Shown: positions 16,387-26,042, numbered from the stretch's first letter. The stretch is DNA of 64,000 bases from Lysinibacillus sphaericus (GCF_006864135.1 NZ_SADV01000001.1:186001-250000), one strand, 5' to 3'. The notes: a model not told the origin generated them from the letters alone. Program-made: numbers and translations.

Positions 16387-17760
16387 TTACGAGAGACAGG
16401 ATTTTGCCTTTTCAATTTGGATAATTACTTGATCAAATCCTGTACCTCCTAAAGAATGACGACGACGAACAGCAGCTTCAGGTGATAATACATCGTAAAT
16501 ATCCGCTTCGATAAGCTCACTTTCTTTTTTCATGTCTGCAAGTGGTAAATCTAATAAGTAGATGCCCTGTTGAATACATGTGAATACAAGTTTTCCTGTC
16601 ACTTCATGTGCTTCACGGAAAGGCATCCCCTTTGTTGCTAGATAATCTGCAAGCTCCGTAGCATTGGAGAAGTCAGCATGTACTGCCTGGTGCAAACGCT
16701 CTGTATTGACAGTCATTGTGCGAATCATACCTTCAAAGATTTTTAATGAACCAAGAATTGTCTGGACTGTATCAAACATACCTTCTTTATCTTCCTGCAT
16801 ATCTTTGTTGTATGTTAACGGTGTTCCTTTCAGAACAGTTAATAAGCCCATTAAGTTACCGTAAACGCGTCCCGTTTTTCCACGGATTAACTCCGCCATA
16901 TCAGGATTTTTCTTTTGTGGCATAATAGAAGAACCTGTTGAGAAGGCATCATCTAATTCGATAAATTTGAATTCATCTGTCGACCACAAAATAATTTCCT
17001 CTGCAAACCGAGATAAATGCGCCATTAATAATGATGAATTACTTAAAAATTCAACGATAAAATCACGGTCACTTACTGCATCCATCGAGTTCGCATAAAC
17101 TTCGCTGAAGCCTAAAAGCTCCGCGGATTTTAAGCGATCGATTGGGAAAGTAGTACCTGCCATGGCACCTGCACCTAAAGGCAGAATATCAATACGCTTA
17201 AGCGACTCCGTGAAGCGTTGTTTATCACGCTCTAACATCCAGAAATAGGCCATCAAATGATGGGCAAATGAGATTGGTTGCGCACGTTGTAAATGTGTAT
17301 AGCCTGGAGCAATTGTTTCTACATGCTCCTCAGCCTTTTCAAGCAATGTCTTTTGGAATATCTCAATTAAACCGATTGTTTCCTTCACACGTTTTTTCAA
17401 GAAAATATGCATATCCGTTGCTACTTGGTCATTTCGGCTACGGCCAGTGTGAAGCTTACCACCTACAGGACCAATTAAATCAATGAGCATTTTTTCCAAA
17501 TTTAAGTGGATATCTTCATTAGCAACTGTAAATTCAAGCTCACCTGCGATTGCTTTTTCTTGTAATTGTGCAAGGCCACCTAGAATGGTCTCTACGTCAG
17601 CTGCTGGTAAAATTCCTGTTGCGCCAAGCATCGTAACATGTGCTACGCTACCTTCAAGGTCTTCTAGAACAAGCTGTTGGTCAAAGCCAATCGATGCGCC
17701 GAACTCGTCCACCCATGCTTCTGCTGATTTTTGGAAACGCCCGCCCCAAAGTTTTGTCAT
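16387..17760 (-). CDS. argH: Argininosuccinate lyase
   Basis: Last step of arginine synthesis: cleaves argininosuccinate to arginine and fumarate. The 457 residues match the family length. The N-terminal LWGGRF, the substrate-binding [26 protein letters not shown] (catalytic His) and the fumarase/ASL superfamily signature [15 protein letters not shown] (catalytic Ser loop) are all intact. Second gene after argG with an 83-bp gap containing a hairpin (17797-17829). Expression is expected to follow the ARG-box-like sites upstream of argG. Confidence 0.97.
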   Translation of the reverse strand: MTKLWGGRFQKSAEAWVDEFGASIGFDQQLVLEDLEGSVAHVTMLGATGILPAADVETILGGLAQLQEKAIAGELEFTVANEDIHLNLEKMLIDLIGPVGGKLHTGRSRNDQVATDMHIFLKKRVKETIGLIEIFQKTLLEKAEEHVETIAPGYTHLQRAQPISFAHHLMAYFWMLERDKQRFTESLKRIDILPLGAGAMAGTTFPIDRLKSAELLGFSEVYANSMDAVSDRDFIVEFLSNSSLLMAHLSRFAEEIILWSTDEFKFIELDDAFSTGSSIMPQKKNPDMAELIRGKTGRVYGNLMGLLTVLKGTPLTYNKDMQEDKEGMFDTVQTILGSLKIFEGMIRTMTVNTERLHQAVHADFSNATELADYLATKGMPFREAHEVTGKLVFTCIQQGIYLLDLPLADMKKESELIEADIYDVLSPEAAVRRRHSLGGTGFDQVIIQIEKAKSCLS

Positions 17761-17843
17761 AACAGCTCACCTTTTCCTTAAACTCTTTTTGAAAAAGGTG
17801 TAGTACAGCGTTTAATGCTACACTACACCCTGCTGTCAAAAGA

Positions 17844-19037
17844 TTATTTTTTATTTACTGAAGAGTTAACCACTGTTGGCAGACCCCATAATTCGATGAA
17901 GCCTACTGCTGAAGCATGGTTGAATTGATCTTCTTTAGAATATGTTGCTAGCTTTTCACTATAAAGTGAATTTGGAGATTTTCGTCCTTCCACAATTGCA
18001 TGACCTTTGTAAAGCTTCACGCGCACAGTTCCGTTCACAAACTTTTGTGATTCAGCAAGGAATGATTCCAGTGCTACACGTAATGGAGAGAACCATAAAC
18101 CATCATAAATTAATTCAGATAATTTTTTCTCAATGACTGGCTTGAAGTGTGCTAACTCTTTTACAAGCGTTAAGTCTTCAAGTTCTTTATGAGCCGTTAA
18201 TAGAACTTTTGCTCCTGGAATTTCATATACTTCACGAGATTTAATACCAACTAAACGGTTTTCAACGTGATCGATACGCCCAACACCATGTGCTCCAGCT
18301 ACTGCGTTTAGCTCTTGGATTAAATCGGCAAGCTTCATTTCGTTACCGTTTAACGATACTGGTTTACCTGCAACGAATTCAATTTCTACGTATTCCGCTT
18401 CATCTGGAGTGTTTTCCACAGAAACTGTTAAACCGTATGCTTCTTCTGGTGGAGATACCCATGGATCTTCCATTACGCCCGCTTCATTTGCACGGCCCCA
18501 TAAGTTTTGGTCGATAGAGAATGGTGAATCTAATGTTGCAGGAATCGGTACATCATGTTTCATAGCATATTCGATTTCCTCATCACGGCTCCAGCCCCAC
18601 TCACGTACAGGTGCTAACACTTCTAAGTCTGGATTTAACGCTTTAATAGAAACTTCGAAACGAACTTGGTCATTACCTTTACCTGTGCAACCATGAGCTA
18701 CTGCGTCCGCACCCACTTGGTTTGCAATTTCCACTAGTTTTTTAGAAATTAATGGACGAGAAAGTGCTGATACTAGTGGATATTTTTGTTCATACCAAGT
18801 ATGAGCTTGTAATGAGATTAATGCATATTCTTCAGCGAATTCATCCTTCGCATCTACCATATATGATTCAATTGCTCCTACTTGAAGAGCTTTATTTTTT
18901 ACAAACTCAAGGTCTTTACCTTCACCAACATCAAGACAAACTGCAATAACGTCCCAACCTTGTTCTTTTAACCACGGAATTGCTACAGAAGTATCAAGAC
19001 CTCCTGAATATGCTAATACTACTTTTTTATTCGCCAT
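17844..19037 (-). CDS. argG: Argininosuccinate synthase
   Basis: ATP-dependent condensation of citrulline and aspartate. 397 residues; the ATP pyrophosphatase loop [12 protein letters not shown] is at residues 9-20 and [13 protein letters not shown] at about 115-127. Family length and motifs are complete. First gene of the argGH operon, as in many Bacillales. A good sigma-A promoter lies about 70 bp upstream, flanked by ARG-box-like sequences, implying repression by AhrC/ArgR with arginine. Confidence 0.97.
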   Translation of the reverse strand: MANKKVVLAYSGGLDTSVAIPWLKEQGWDVIAVCLDVGEGKDLEFVKNKALQVGAIESYMVDAKDEFAEEYALISLQAHTWYEQKYPLVSALSRPLISKKLVEIANQVGADAVAHGCTGKGNDQVRFEVSIKALNPDLEVLAPVREWGWSRDEEIEYAMKHDVPIPATLDSPFSIDQNLWGRANEAGVMEDPWVSPPEEAYGLTVSVENTPDEAEYVEIEFVAGKPVSLNGNEMKLADLIQELNAVAGAHGVGRIDHVENRLVGIKSREVYEIPGAKVLLTAHKELEDLTLVKELAHFKPVIEKKLSELIYDGLWFSPLRVALESFLAESQKFVNGTVRVKLYKGHAIVEGRKSPNSLYSEKLATYSKEDQFNHASAVGFIELWGLPTVVNSSVNKK

Positions 19038-19068
19038 AAAAATCGCGCCTCCAATTAATCTATTAGAT

Positions 19069-19149
19069 ATGTATGTTTATACATTCATTTAAAACTTTAT
19101 ACACGAATAGTATCATGTTATAAAAATAAAAACAAGTGCATTTTTATAA
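19069..19149 (-). promoter_or_regulatory. argG promoter with ARG-box-like sites
   Basis: On the minus strand TTGTTT (19135-19130), a 17-bp spacer and TACTAT (19112-19107) form a sigma-A promoter. AT-rich operator-like sequences lie just upstream (TATAAAAATGCA, 19149-19138) and downstream (TGAATGTATAAACATACATA, about 19088-19069), resembling the TATGAATAAAAATGCATA-type ARG box bound by AhrC in Bacillus. The pairing around the promoter fits arginine-dependent repression; binding is inferred. Confidence 0.55.
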
Positions 19150-19372
19150 ATTTATAGACTTTTATGTTTATTGTAAAAAGTGTGTCATTATAACACTTTA
19201 AGCGCTTGTAAAAACTATGAATAGTTTTACTCGGAAAAACGATTTTTTACGCGCAACATGAATGTATATAGTATTCGCCGGAGCGCGTAAACTAGCGCTA
19301 ACTTAGCGGCGTTTTTTGCGCGAATGGACATCCTTTCATCACCTAGTTGACGGACTTGCCCGGCATACAAAA

Positions 19373-19403
19373 AAGAGTTGTCTCAGCGCAAGAGACAACT
19401 CTT
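19373..19403. terminator. Strong hairpin between argG upstream region and yqjQ
   Basis: AAGAGTTGTCTC pairs with GAGACAACTCTT around AGCGCA. On the minus strand it is followed by TTTTTTGT, so it probably ends the yqjP-yqjQ transcript, reading through the 21-bp array. Confidence 0.75.
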
Positions 19404-19410
19404 TACTTAA

Positions 19411-19515
19411 TTTCGTTCGTTTTAATGAAGATTTATCGAAACTATTTGAGCTTTTATCGAAACAAAACCTCATTTTATCGGAACTTTTTGGGCTTTTATC
19501 GAAAAACAAGCTCTT
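19411..19515. repeat. 21-bp tandem array 1
   Basis: TTTATCGAAAC-like units begin at 19432, 19453, 19474 and 19495, exactly 21 bp apart, with a weaker unit (TTTCGTTCG) at 19411. Seven to ten bases at the start of each unit are conserved and the remainder varies. The array abuts the 3' end of the yqjQ homologue. An open frame runs across it only because 21 is divisible by three. Confidence 0.8.
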
Positions 19516-20270
19516 TACTTCTTATTGAAAAATGATTTACCTAAAAATTCTACAGTTGCAGGTGCCATTGCATACAGCTTGCTTGTTAACCCCATGACCC
19601 TTGGTAAATTAACCTCTCGAACTGGTCGTTCAATTGTTTTTACTGTAGCTTGTGCCACTTCTTCAGCTGTAAGTAAAAATCTTCCTAAAGACTCGCGATA
19701 GCCACTTTCATCACTCGCCTTATCTAAAAATGGTGTATCGATTGGACCTGGATGTATCGCCGTAACTTTAACATTATACGGAGCCAGTTCCATGCGAAGC
19801 CCATTTGTAAAACCGACAATCGCATGCTTTGTAGCAGCATAAACACTAGCCTTAGGTGTCGCTACCTTTCCTGCCTGTGAGCCGATGAAGATTAATTGAC
19901 CTCGCTGACGTTGTATCATAGGTTCTGCTAGACGTTTTGCTAAATACATCGGTACACTGACATTTAGCTCTACCATTTGTCTAATAGCTTCATCTGCTAA
20001 GTCTGTTGCAATGCCAAATTTACCTACCCCTGCAGATAAAATAGCTACATCAAGAGGCGGTAGTTGTGCGCATACTTCATCGATTGTAGATAAATTAATT
20101 AAATCTGCTTGGATCACATTTGCGCCTACGCGTTCTAATGCTTTTAATGCAACTACATTGCGTCCTGTTGCATAAACCGTATGACCCTGTGCTACTAATA
20201 ATTCTGTAATTTTCAATCCTACACCACTTGTTGCACCTGTAACGAAGATGGTCTTTTTATTCATGTTCAT
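19515..20270 (-). CDS. yqjQ: SDR-family oxidoreductase, YqjQ homologue
   Basis: 251-residue short-chain dehydrogenase. Cofactor loop TGATSGVG at residues 11-18, NAG-equivalent LSAGVG, catalytic Ser in IGSQAGK and the YAATK (Tyr-x-x-x-Lys) pair are intact; PGPIDTPF follows. The C-terminal part is conserved with B. subtilis YqjQ, and the location next to yqjP, proI and namA (yqjM) homologues matches that genome. Substrate unknown. The start lies 9 bp from the yqjP stop, so the two are cotranscribed. Confidence 0.85.
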   Translation of the reverse strand: MNMNKKTIFVTGATSGVGLKITELLVAQGHTVYATGRNVVALKALERVGANVIQADLINLSTIDEVCAQLPPLDVAILSAGVGKFGIATDLADEAIRQMVELNVSVPMYLAKRLAEPMIQRQRGQLIFIGSQAGKVATPKASVYAATKHAIVGFTNGLRMELAPYNVKVTAIHPGPIDTPFLDKASDESGYRESLGRFLLTAEEVAQATVKTIERPVREVNLPRVMGLTSKLYAMAPATVEFLGKSFFNKK

Positions 20271-20278
20271 ATTTAAAC

Positions 20279-21226
20279 CTACTTCCTTTGAAATAAATAG
20301 ATACCTTCTTCCGTTTTTGTAGATGTAATGAAATTGTTGGCCTCTAAGTAATCTAAATAACCGAGCGTTTTGGACAACGTCAGACCAAACTGACGCTGAA
20401 AAACAGCTGGGTAAAAGCGCTTCGTTACTTGTACAGCAGTTAATGAATCATCTCCAAATAATTCACAAACCTTCAAAGATTGCTGATGCTGACGTTCTAG
20501 TCGTTTATCAATTATATTAGGAATATTCTCTAGCTCAGCACCATGTCCTGTAAACATCTTTTTTACAGGTAATCGACGTAAAATTTCTAGTGATTCATTA
20601 TATTGTAGTAACGATTTAGTACGTCCTAATGTACGGTCTAGTGGTGGCTCAATTAATGGATTTGGCGTTATTTTTGCAAGCAATAAATCTCCACCTATTA
20701 CATCATGAGTTTTTTCATCCCAGTATATTAAGTGACTTTGCGCGTGTCCTAATGTTTCAATAGCTTTTAATCCAGGATGTCCTGGCACTTCATCTCCATC
20801 GTTAAGAATTTGTGTTAAAGGTCGTTCACCTACAAGCTCTATTTCACGGCGGACATGTACACTCGGCTGGATATATTCTTGAGGAACTCCGTGCTCAAAT
20901 AAGCGCTCACTGTAAAACTGCACATGGTAACGTAAAAAATCCTCGTCACGACGAAGCCATTTATCGTTATAGGCATGCCCTAAAATTTCAGCGTTCGGAA
21001 AGGCATCCACCCAACCTGCATGATCTGGATGATGATGGGTTAACACAACCTGTTCAATATCTCGCATATCAAAGCCCACTGCTCGAATACCTCTTTTAAG
21101 TGCATCATAGGCTTCCATTGTTTTTGGACCAACATCAAAAATGGTCAATGCATCTCCTTTTACAACAAATGCATTCACATCTCCTACTTCATAGGGTGTT
21201 GGTATTTCTATTTTGTGTATAGACAA
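20279..21226 (-). CDS. yqjP: Metallo-beta-lactamase-fold hydrolase, YqjP homologue
   Basis: 315 residues. The metal site motif THHHPDHAGW (HxHxDH) is at about 63-72, with later ligands in GHAQSHLIYW, GGDLLLAK and FTGHGAE. The C-terminal 90 residues (RRLPVKKMF... LSKTLGYLDYLEANNFI) form a winged-helix-like tail seen in the glyoxalase II/LACTB2-like group. Activity is unassigned. The start TTG 21226 follows AAAGGGGGAAACAGCT. Divergent from the T-box-controlled proI, as in the B. subtilis yqj cluster. Confidence 0.85.
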   Translation of the reverse strand: MSIHKIEIPTPYEVGDVNAFVVKGDALTIFDVGPKTMEAYDALKRGIRAVGFDMRDIEQVVLTHHHPDHAGWVDAFPNAEILGHAYNDKWLRRDEDFLRYHVQFYSERLFEHGVPQEYIQPSVHVRREIELVGERPLTQILNDGDEVPGHPGLKAIETLGHAQSHLIYWDEKTHDVIGGDLLLAKITPNPLIEPPLDRTLGRTKSLLQYNESLEILRRLPVKKMFTGHGAELENIPNIIDKRLERQHQQSLKVCELFGDDSLTAVQVTKRFYPAVFQRQFGLTLSKTLGYLDYLEANNFITSTKTEEGIYLFQRK

Positions 21227-21308
21227 AAGCTGTTTCCCCCTTTAATGCAACTAGTGAATACCTATTCATTCTATTTTACAAGTTTTTCTTCTTTTCGTCA
21301 CCCTCCTG

Positions 21309-21337
21309 TTGACAGGTTGACGTATTATTAATATAAT
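21309..21337 (+). promoter_or_regulatory. Consensus sigma-A promoter of proI
   Basis: TTGACA (21309-21314), 17-bp spacer, TATAAT (21332-21337): a perfect consensus, feeding straight into the T-box leader. Confidence 0.9.
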
Positions 21338-21354
21338 TTTGAATAATCTAATTA

Positions 21355-21595
21355 TTTTGTGCGTTGATGAAGCCAAGTACGTAATTGGTGAAGGTGTCTT
21401 AGAGAGTGTTACATTTGCTGAAAGTGACATCACCCGCTCCCATTACAGAACCTACTTCTGAGCAGTTATGAAAACATAACCGTTTCCCTTGCGATAAAAG
21501 GGCTATGAGTTGTGCCAATTGGCAAACAAAGGTGGTACCGCGGAAACAACAGCGTTTTCGTCCTTCTTTATAAGGACGGGAGCGCTTTTTTTATC
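21355..21595 (+). promoter_or_regulatory. T-box leader, probably tRNA-Pro specific
   Basis: The T-box core AGGTGGTACCGCG (21530-21542) is exact and is followed by a terminator (GCGTTTTCGTCC / GGACGGGAGCGC, then TTTTTTT, about 21552-21592) that competes with the antiterminator. Stem I carries an AGTA element near 21376 and, on its 3' side, GAA-CCT-AC with CCT (21451-21453) in the specifier position, a proline codon. Uncharged tRNA-Pro would allow transcription of proI. TGGT in the T-box bulge fits a tRNA ending ACCA. Confidence 0.92.
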
Positions 21596-21599
21596 TTCA

Positions 21600-21755
21600 T
21601 TTAGCAAATGCTTTGGTAGCGAAAGCGAAGCGGCAGCTGAATGAAGATAAAGCCTCCGGCGGATGTCACGGATTTTGAAAAACCGGACGCATTGTTTATC
21701 TGTAGCGAAAGAGAAGCGACAGCTACAATTACGCCAAGGCGAAATTGATTTTGAG
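21600..21755 (+). repeat. Dispersed modular repeat (copy A) between the T-box and proI
   Basis: Contains the TAGCGAAAGCGAAGCGGCAG module, flanking CTTCATT/AATGAAG arms, AAAGCCTCCGGCGGATGT, GTTTATCTGTAGCGAAAG and a decayed AATTACGCCAAGGCGAAATT palindrome. The same series of blocks occurs at 60.93-61.10 kb, also between a riboswitch terminator and the first codon of the controlled gene. Confidence 0.75.
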
Positions 21756-21771
21756 AACTGGAGGTTTTATC

Positions 21772-22578
21772 ATGAAAAAAATACTATTTATTGGTGCAGG
21801 CTCTATGGCAGAGGCATTGATTCAGGGCTGGATTAAACAAAAGGTATTTACAGCACAAGAAATTTACGTCACCAATCGCACAGATAAGGAACGCTTACAA
21901 TTTTTACACGACACATATAATGTAAATAGCAATTTTGATGATGCTATTTATCAGCAGGCTGATTTAATCATTCTAGCGATGAAACCAAAAGATGCCGTTG
22001 TAGCGATGCGTGAGCTAAAGCCTAAAATTACAGAGCAATCAGCCGTACTTTCTATTTTAGCTGGTATTGCCATTACTACTATTACAGAACATTTAGGTGC
22101 TCGTCCAGTCGCACGCGTTATGCCTAATACTTCTGCGACTATTGGGATGTCTGCGAGCGGGATTGCCTTTAATGACGAAGTAACAGCAGAACAACGCGCT
22201 CTTTTCTTACAGCTTTTAGAGGCGATTGGTTCAGTTATTGAGGTAGATGAGGATCAATTACATGCTGTAACTGCCCTTTCCGGGAGTGGGCCAGCTTATA
22301 TTTATTATTTAATGGAGGCATTTGAACGGGTTGGTACAAAGGTCGGTCTCTCGAAGGATACAGTACGACTATTAATGACACAAACACTTGCTGGTACTGC
22401 AGAAATGCTGAAGCAATCCGTCGATGAGCCTGATGTATTACGCCAAAAAGTAACCAGTCCGGGCGGTACAACAGAAGCTGGAATTAAAGCTCTTGAGCAA
22501 TATCAATTTAATGAAGCCATTGAAGCATGCATTAAAGAAGCTGAAGCTCGATCTCGATTACTTGCAAATAGTAAATAA
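21772..22578 (+). CDS. proI: Pyrroline-5-carboxylate reductase
   Basis: Final step of proline synthesis, NAD(P)H-dependent. From ATG 21772 (TGGAGG 8 nt upstream; an in-frame TTG 27 bp earlier overlaps the repeat) the product has 268 residues. FIGAGSMAEALIQG is the Rossmann start, and the family signature near ALSGSGPAYIYYLMEAFERVG with TLAGTAEML and KVTSPGGTTEAG is complete. It lies in the yqj neighbourhood, so it corresponds to B. subtilis ProI (YqjO) rather than ProG/ProH. Under a proline T-box. Confidence 0.95.
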   Translation: MKKILFIGAGSMAEALIQGWIKQKVFTAQEIYVTNRTDKERLQFLHDTYNVNSNFDDAIYQQADLIILAMKPKDAVVAMRELKPKITEQSAVLSILAGIAITTITEHLGARPVARVMPNTSATIGMSASGIAFNDEVTAEQRALFLQLLEAIGSVIEVDEDQLHAVTALSGSGPAYIYYLMEAFERVGTKVGLSKDTVRLLMTQTLAGTAEMLKQSVDEPDVLRQKVTSPGGTTEAGIKALEQYQFNEAIEACIKEAEARSRLLANSK

Positions 22579-22624
22579 TGTATGCCAAAATAAAGTATAT
22601 CAATAGGGATTAGGGGGCTTTAAA

Positions 22625-23635
22625 TTGGCTAAATTATTCGAACCTTATCAATTGCAAAATATCACTTTAAAAAACCGTGTAGTGATGGCGCCGATGTGTA
22701 TGTACTCGGCACAGGATGATGGACTTGTCACACCTTTCCACCAAGTACATTATGCAACGCGGGCTGCTGGTCAAGTTGGTTTAATTATTGTTGAGGCTAC
22801 AAGTGTTGTACCAGAGGGTCGTATTTCTAGTAACGATCTTGGTATTTGGAATGACGCTCATATTGAAGGTTTAAGTCAATTAGTTCAAGGAATGAAAGTA
22901 TACGGAGCAAAAGCTGGCATACAGCTGGCACACGCTGGACGTAAAGCAACTGTAGATGGAGAAATATTTGCCCCATCAGCTATTGCATTTAGCGATGCTT
23001 TTAAAACGCCAACTGAAATGACACTAGAAGACATTGAATATGTTGTAGAAGCATTTAAACAAGCAGCTGTCCGGGCAGCTAAAGCAGGCTTTGACGTTCT
23101 TGAAATCCATGGAGCACATGGCTACTTAATAAGTGAATTTTTATCACCAGCAACGAATAAACGCAATGACCAATACGGTGGCTCTCAAGAAAATCGTTAT
23201 CGATTATTACGTCAAGTCATCGATGCTATTCGAAGTGTTTGGGATGGCCCTTTACTTGTACGCGTTTCCGCTGAGGACTATGCAGAAGATGGTACAACAA
23301 TGGATGATTTTATCGTCTTCAGTCGTTGGATGAAATCACAAGGTATCGATTTAGTGGATGTTTCTACAGGTGGTGTAGTGCAAGCACATATTAATGTTTT
23401 TCCAGGCTACCAAGTAACTCATGCTGAAGCGATTAAGCATGGTGCTGATATTCCAACTGGAGCAGTCGGCCTTATTACGACAGCTATTCAAGCAGAGGAA
23501 ATTTTACAAAATAATCGTGCTGACTTAATCTTCCTTGCGCGTGTTCTTCTGCGCGAGCCATATTGGCCACTTCATGCTGCTATGGATTTAAGAGAAGAAG
23601 TTAAACCTCCAGTGCAATACGTACGTGGTTGGTGA
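22625..23635 (+). CDS. namA: NADPH dehydrogenase NamA (YqjM-type old yellow enzyme)
   Basis: FMN-dependent ene-reductase reducing alpha,beta-unsaturated carbonyls, part of the electrophile stress response. 336 residues against 338 for YqjM. Active-site features visible: Cys and Tyr in MAPMCMYS, His pair in [19 protein letters not shown]-site [11 protein letters not shown], and the C-terminal YVRGW whose Arg reaches into the partner subunit in YqjM. Start TTG 22625 with GGGGG upstream. It follows proI by 46 bp, so it may share the T-box transcript; a strong terminator closes the pair. Confidence 0.95.
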   Translation: MAKLFEPYQLQNITLKNRVVMAPMCMYSAQDDGLVTPFHQVHYATRAAGQVGLIIVEATSVVPEGRISSNDLGIWNDAHIEGLSQLVQGMKVYGAKAGIQLAHAGRKATVDGEIFAPSAIAFSDAFKTPTEMTLEDIEYVVEAFKQAAVRAAKAGFDVLEIHGAHGYLISEFLSPATNKRNDQYGGSQENRYRLLRQVIDAIRSVWDGPLLVRVSAEDYAEDGTTMDDFIVFSRWMKSQGIDLVDVSTGGVVQAHINVFPGYQVTHAEAIKHGADIPTGAVGLITTAIQAEEILQNNRADLIFLARVLLREPYWPLHAAMDLREEVKPPVQYVRGW

Positions 23636-23669
23636 AAAATAGCGGTATAGCGACTATTCATCAACATAT

Positions 23670-23706
23670 AAAAAACAGCTTGTTGCTTAATGCTAACAAG
23701 CTGTTT
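23670..23706 (+). terminator. proI-namA terminator
   Basis: AAAACAGCTTGTT and AACAAGCTGTTTT enclose a 9-bp loop. Symmetric, so it may also serve the decayed minus-strand gene beyond. Confidence 0.8.
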
Positions 23707-24120
23707 TCATGTTAATAAACAGGATTTTTGTTTAATTTCATCTTCAATTGCCTTCACTATCGTCTCTGCATCATCTGCCGTTATGAGTTCTCCATTGACG
23801 ATGGTGAAAATCCCTAATACCTCGCTGACAGTATACTCTTTTACCAATCTAATTCTGCACGAGAAAATATTAATGGGTATGAAACAAAACAAAGTTCTCA
23901 AAGTCATCAGAGTAATCTATCCTTCTATCTTTTGCCTCAACAATGTGTTAGAATCATCACCCTCATTTTCGACGGAATATACCTATTGCTATCGAAAAAA
24001 AACGATATAAAATCTCTTTTTCCTGGAACATCGTCAGATACAATTTCATTAATCTCAGAAGTCAATATTCCCTTCCAAGAATTCTCAAACAAAATATCTA
24101 TTAATGTTACCTTTTGAATT
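23707..24120 (-). pseudogene. Decayed minus-strand gene, unrecognised
   Basis: The minus strand carries consecutive protein-like stretches in shifting frames: IQKVTLIDILFENSWKGIL, then SEINEIVSDDVPGKRDFISF, then NEGDDSNTLLRQKIEG, and finally EYTVSEVLGIFTIVNGELIT with TADDAETIVKAIEDEIKQKS to a stop at 23707. At least two frameshifts and one stop are needed to join them. No family is recognised. 24121-24510 holds nothing else I can support. Confidence 0.4.
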
Positions 24121-24528
24121 TTTATTTATGTCTACTACCCCTTGTTATTTCAAATTTTGTATTCAACTACATTGTGTTAAGAAAACACCTAGCGCAAAGT
24201 TAGGACAAGGAAGTAGTACTACATATTTCACGGATTTCTTAGCAATTATTTGTAACCTGGTAAGAGTTCATACTACGTTCATCTAATTTAGGAAAATCAA
24301 TATATTCTCATAGATTAGAAATTGATGAGTTTTAGAGCAAAAGTATTGTGTCCATTTTAAAGGAGCTTTTGATGTAAAAATCGAAATTTTGTGATAAATT
24401 AGACACGACATAGTAGGATGAAAACTTTTAAGGAATCGTTATTGTTCTGTAGAGTTTTCCTTCCTTTTGGAGATAGTAGATAAGACTAGTTAATGAGTCA
24501 ATAAAATTGAAAGGAGCCTTATTCATAT

Positions 24529-24891
24529 TTGAAAACTCAACTAAAAATGAAAAAAAAATTAGTTATTTCTATGCTTTTAATTACAGGTCTTGTTACCTGC
24601 ATTATTGGTTGTTCAGAACATACAACCAATAATGCAGAATCAACTATGGAAGGAATTGTAGCGAAAATAAAGGATAATCAGATATTAGTAGTAAAAGGCG
24701 TGACAAAAGAGGAAATTAAAGGTTTATCTGAAGAAGAAACGATAAAGAAAGCTCAAAGTGCGGCTTATTTTGAATTAAAACGAGAAGTAAAAAATATGAA
24801 AGTCGGTAGTAAGGTAAAAGTTTGGATTGAGAGCATAGACACTTCGAATCTAGCTTATGGAATTAGTAGTAAAGTAGAAGTTATAAATTGA
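24529..24891 (+). CDS. Small lipoprotein, DUF3221 (YobA-like)
   Basis: 120 residues. A signal peptide with a lipobox at IIGC (Cys about residue 28) is followed by TMEGIVAKIKDNQILVV... KVGSKVKVWIESIDTS, the small beta-barrel-like DUF3221 fold also found in B. subtilis YobA. Function unknown. Start TTG 24529 has AAGGAG 12 nt upstream; ATG 24547 would keep a good signal peptide but is too far from the ribosome site. Single gene, followed by two terminators. Confidence 0.75.
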   Translation: MKTQLKMKKKLVISMLLITGLVTCIIGCSEHTTNNAESTMEGIVAKIKDNQILVVKGVTKEEIKGLSEEETIKKAQSAAYFELKREVKNMKVGSKVKVWIESIDTSNLAYGISSKVEVIN

Positions 24892-24892
24892 A

Positions 24893-24943
24893 AAAGTAAA
24901 AGCACCCTTTAAAACCTAAGCAGGGTTAAAGTGCTTTTACTTT
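24893..24943 (+). terminator. Terminator of the DUF3221 lipoprotein gene
   Basis: AAAGTAAAAGCAC pairs with GTGCTTTTACTTT, with further inner pairing. Confidence 0.8.
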
Positions 24944-24981
24944 CGTCTTGCCAATGGCTCTTGAAGCGTTTGTTTGTTACT

Positions 24982-25016
24982 TGACCGTATGGTGTTACAG
25001 CACTATACGGTCTTTT
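24982..25016 (+). terminator. Second hairpin terminator
   Basis: GACCGTAT and ATACGGTC enclose 14 nt, followed by TTTTTCTT. No gene of its own precedes it, so it may be a leftover. Confidence 0.7.
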
Positions 25017-25154
25017 TCTTACCCCTATTATAACACATCACTTTTATTTTCAAGAATTTATACCCAAAAAGTATCGCTGATAGAACCACGAACATCGATG
25101 ATTAAAGTGGAAGAATGGCTTATTGCCAAGATGCACTAAACTGCTTGGCTACTT

Positions 25155-26042
25155 CTATTTCAAATCCCTTTTTACACACACTAAAAACTCAATCATGCCT
25201 TCTTCTATTTTGGCTGTTGCACTTCCACCTAATTTTTCTGCTAGCAGCCTGACAATAGATAACCCTAGTCCCGTGTTTTTACGTCTGGAATTGTCTGTTG
25301 TATAAAATCGATCAAAGAGCTGGTTAGGATTTAGTTGACTATTTTCATCAATCGGATTTTGAAAACAGATATATGCATGTTCTTCTTCTAACCACAGCTT
25401 GATCGTTACATCCCCTTGCGCATGCATGATACTATTTCGTACTAAGTTTTGTACAATGCGTAAAAGCATTTCTTCATCAGAGTGAATAATGAGCGGCTCA
25501 AAATTTGGTAAGTTGACGGCTATTCCTTTTTGTTCAAATTGTACAAAGGCACCAGCAATCTCTTCAAATACTATGTTTGAAATATTAATACGATCTTTTT
25601 TGGGCTTATCTTCATTACTATGCAAATAGGAATATTCGAAAAATGTTGCTAATAATTGCTCTAGTCTTCCAACATGTTTTTGTGCGATTTCAAGCTTTGC
25701 AAGCTGCTTTTCTGTTAAGGGTTCTTTTAAAAGCATTTGTTGATAGCCCTTTATCGCAGTGAGTGGCGTACGAAAATCATGCGAAATGTTTGAAATCATT
25801 TCCTTATAGTATTTTTCTTCCCGCTTAATATACGACCTTGATTTTTGTGATTCTATTAATATGCGATTTATATTTGCCACTAGTTGATTTATTTCTTTGT
25901 TTAATAGCTCTACGCTAATTGGCTGTGTATATTGCTCATGTAGACGTTGTGACAATTGAATGTTCATCAATTGTAGTTGCCTTTGTATATAAAAAATATA
26001 AAATAGTAATCCTACAATGATTACAATTGCCACAATCCACAT
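25155..26042 (-). CDS. Sensor histidine kinase
   Basis: 295 residues with one N-terminal membrane helix (2-21) and almost no extracytoplasmic part, so the signal is probably sensed in the membrane or through the ABC partner. A linker coiled coil (about 25-85) leads to the H-box SHDFRTPLTAIKGYQQM, N-box QNLVRNSIMHA, and G-box TGLGLSIVRLLAEKLGG. Last gene of an RR-ATPase-permease-HK operon, 14 bp after the permease. Signal unknown; this arrangement is often used for antibiotic or peptide stress. Confidence 0.87.
   Translation of the reverse strand: MWIVAIVIIVGLLFYIFYIQRQLQLMNIQLSQRLHEQYTQPISVELLNKEINQLVANINRILIESQKSRSYIKREEKYYKEMISNISHDFRTPLTAIKGYQQMLLKEPLTEKQLAKLEIAQKHVGRLEQLLATFFEYSYLHSNEDKPKKDRINISNIVFEEIAGAFVQFEQKGIAVNLPNFEPLIIHSDEEMLLRIVQNLVRNSIMHAQGDVTIKLWLEEEHAYICFQNPIDENSQLNPNQLFDRFYTTDNSRRKNTGLGLSIVRLLAEKLGGSATAKIEEGMIEFLVCVKRDLK

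Noticed and set aside
19196-19210. AAGCGCTT palindrome as a CcpA cre site near argG
   Set aside because: Flanks (TTTAAGCGCTTGTAA) miss the TG..CA ends of the cre consensus, and it lies upstream of the promoter.
24121-24528. Short plus-strand ORFs before the DUF3221 gene
   Set aside because: No ribosome sites, no recognisable motifs, overlapping frames; treated as non-coding.
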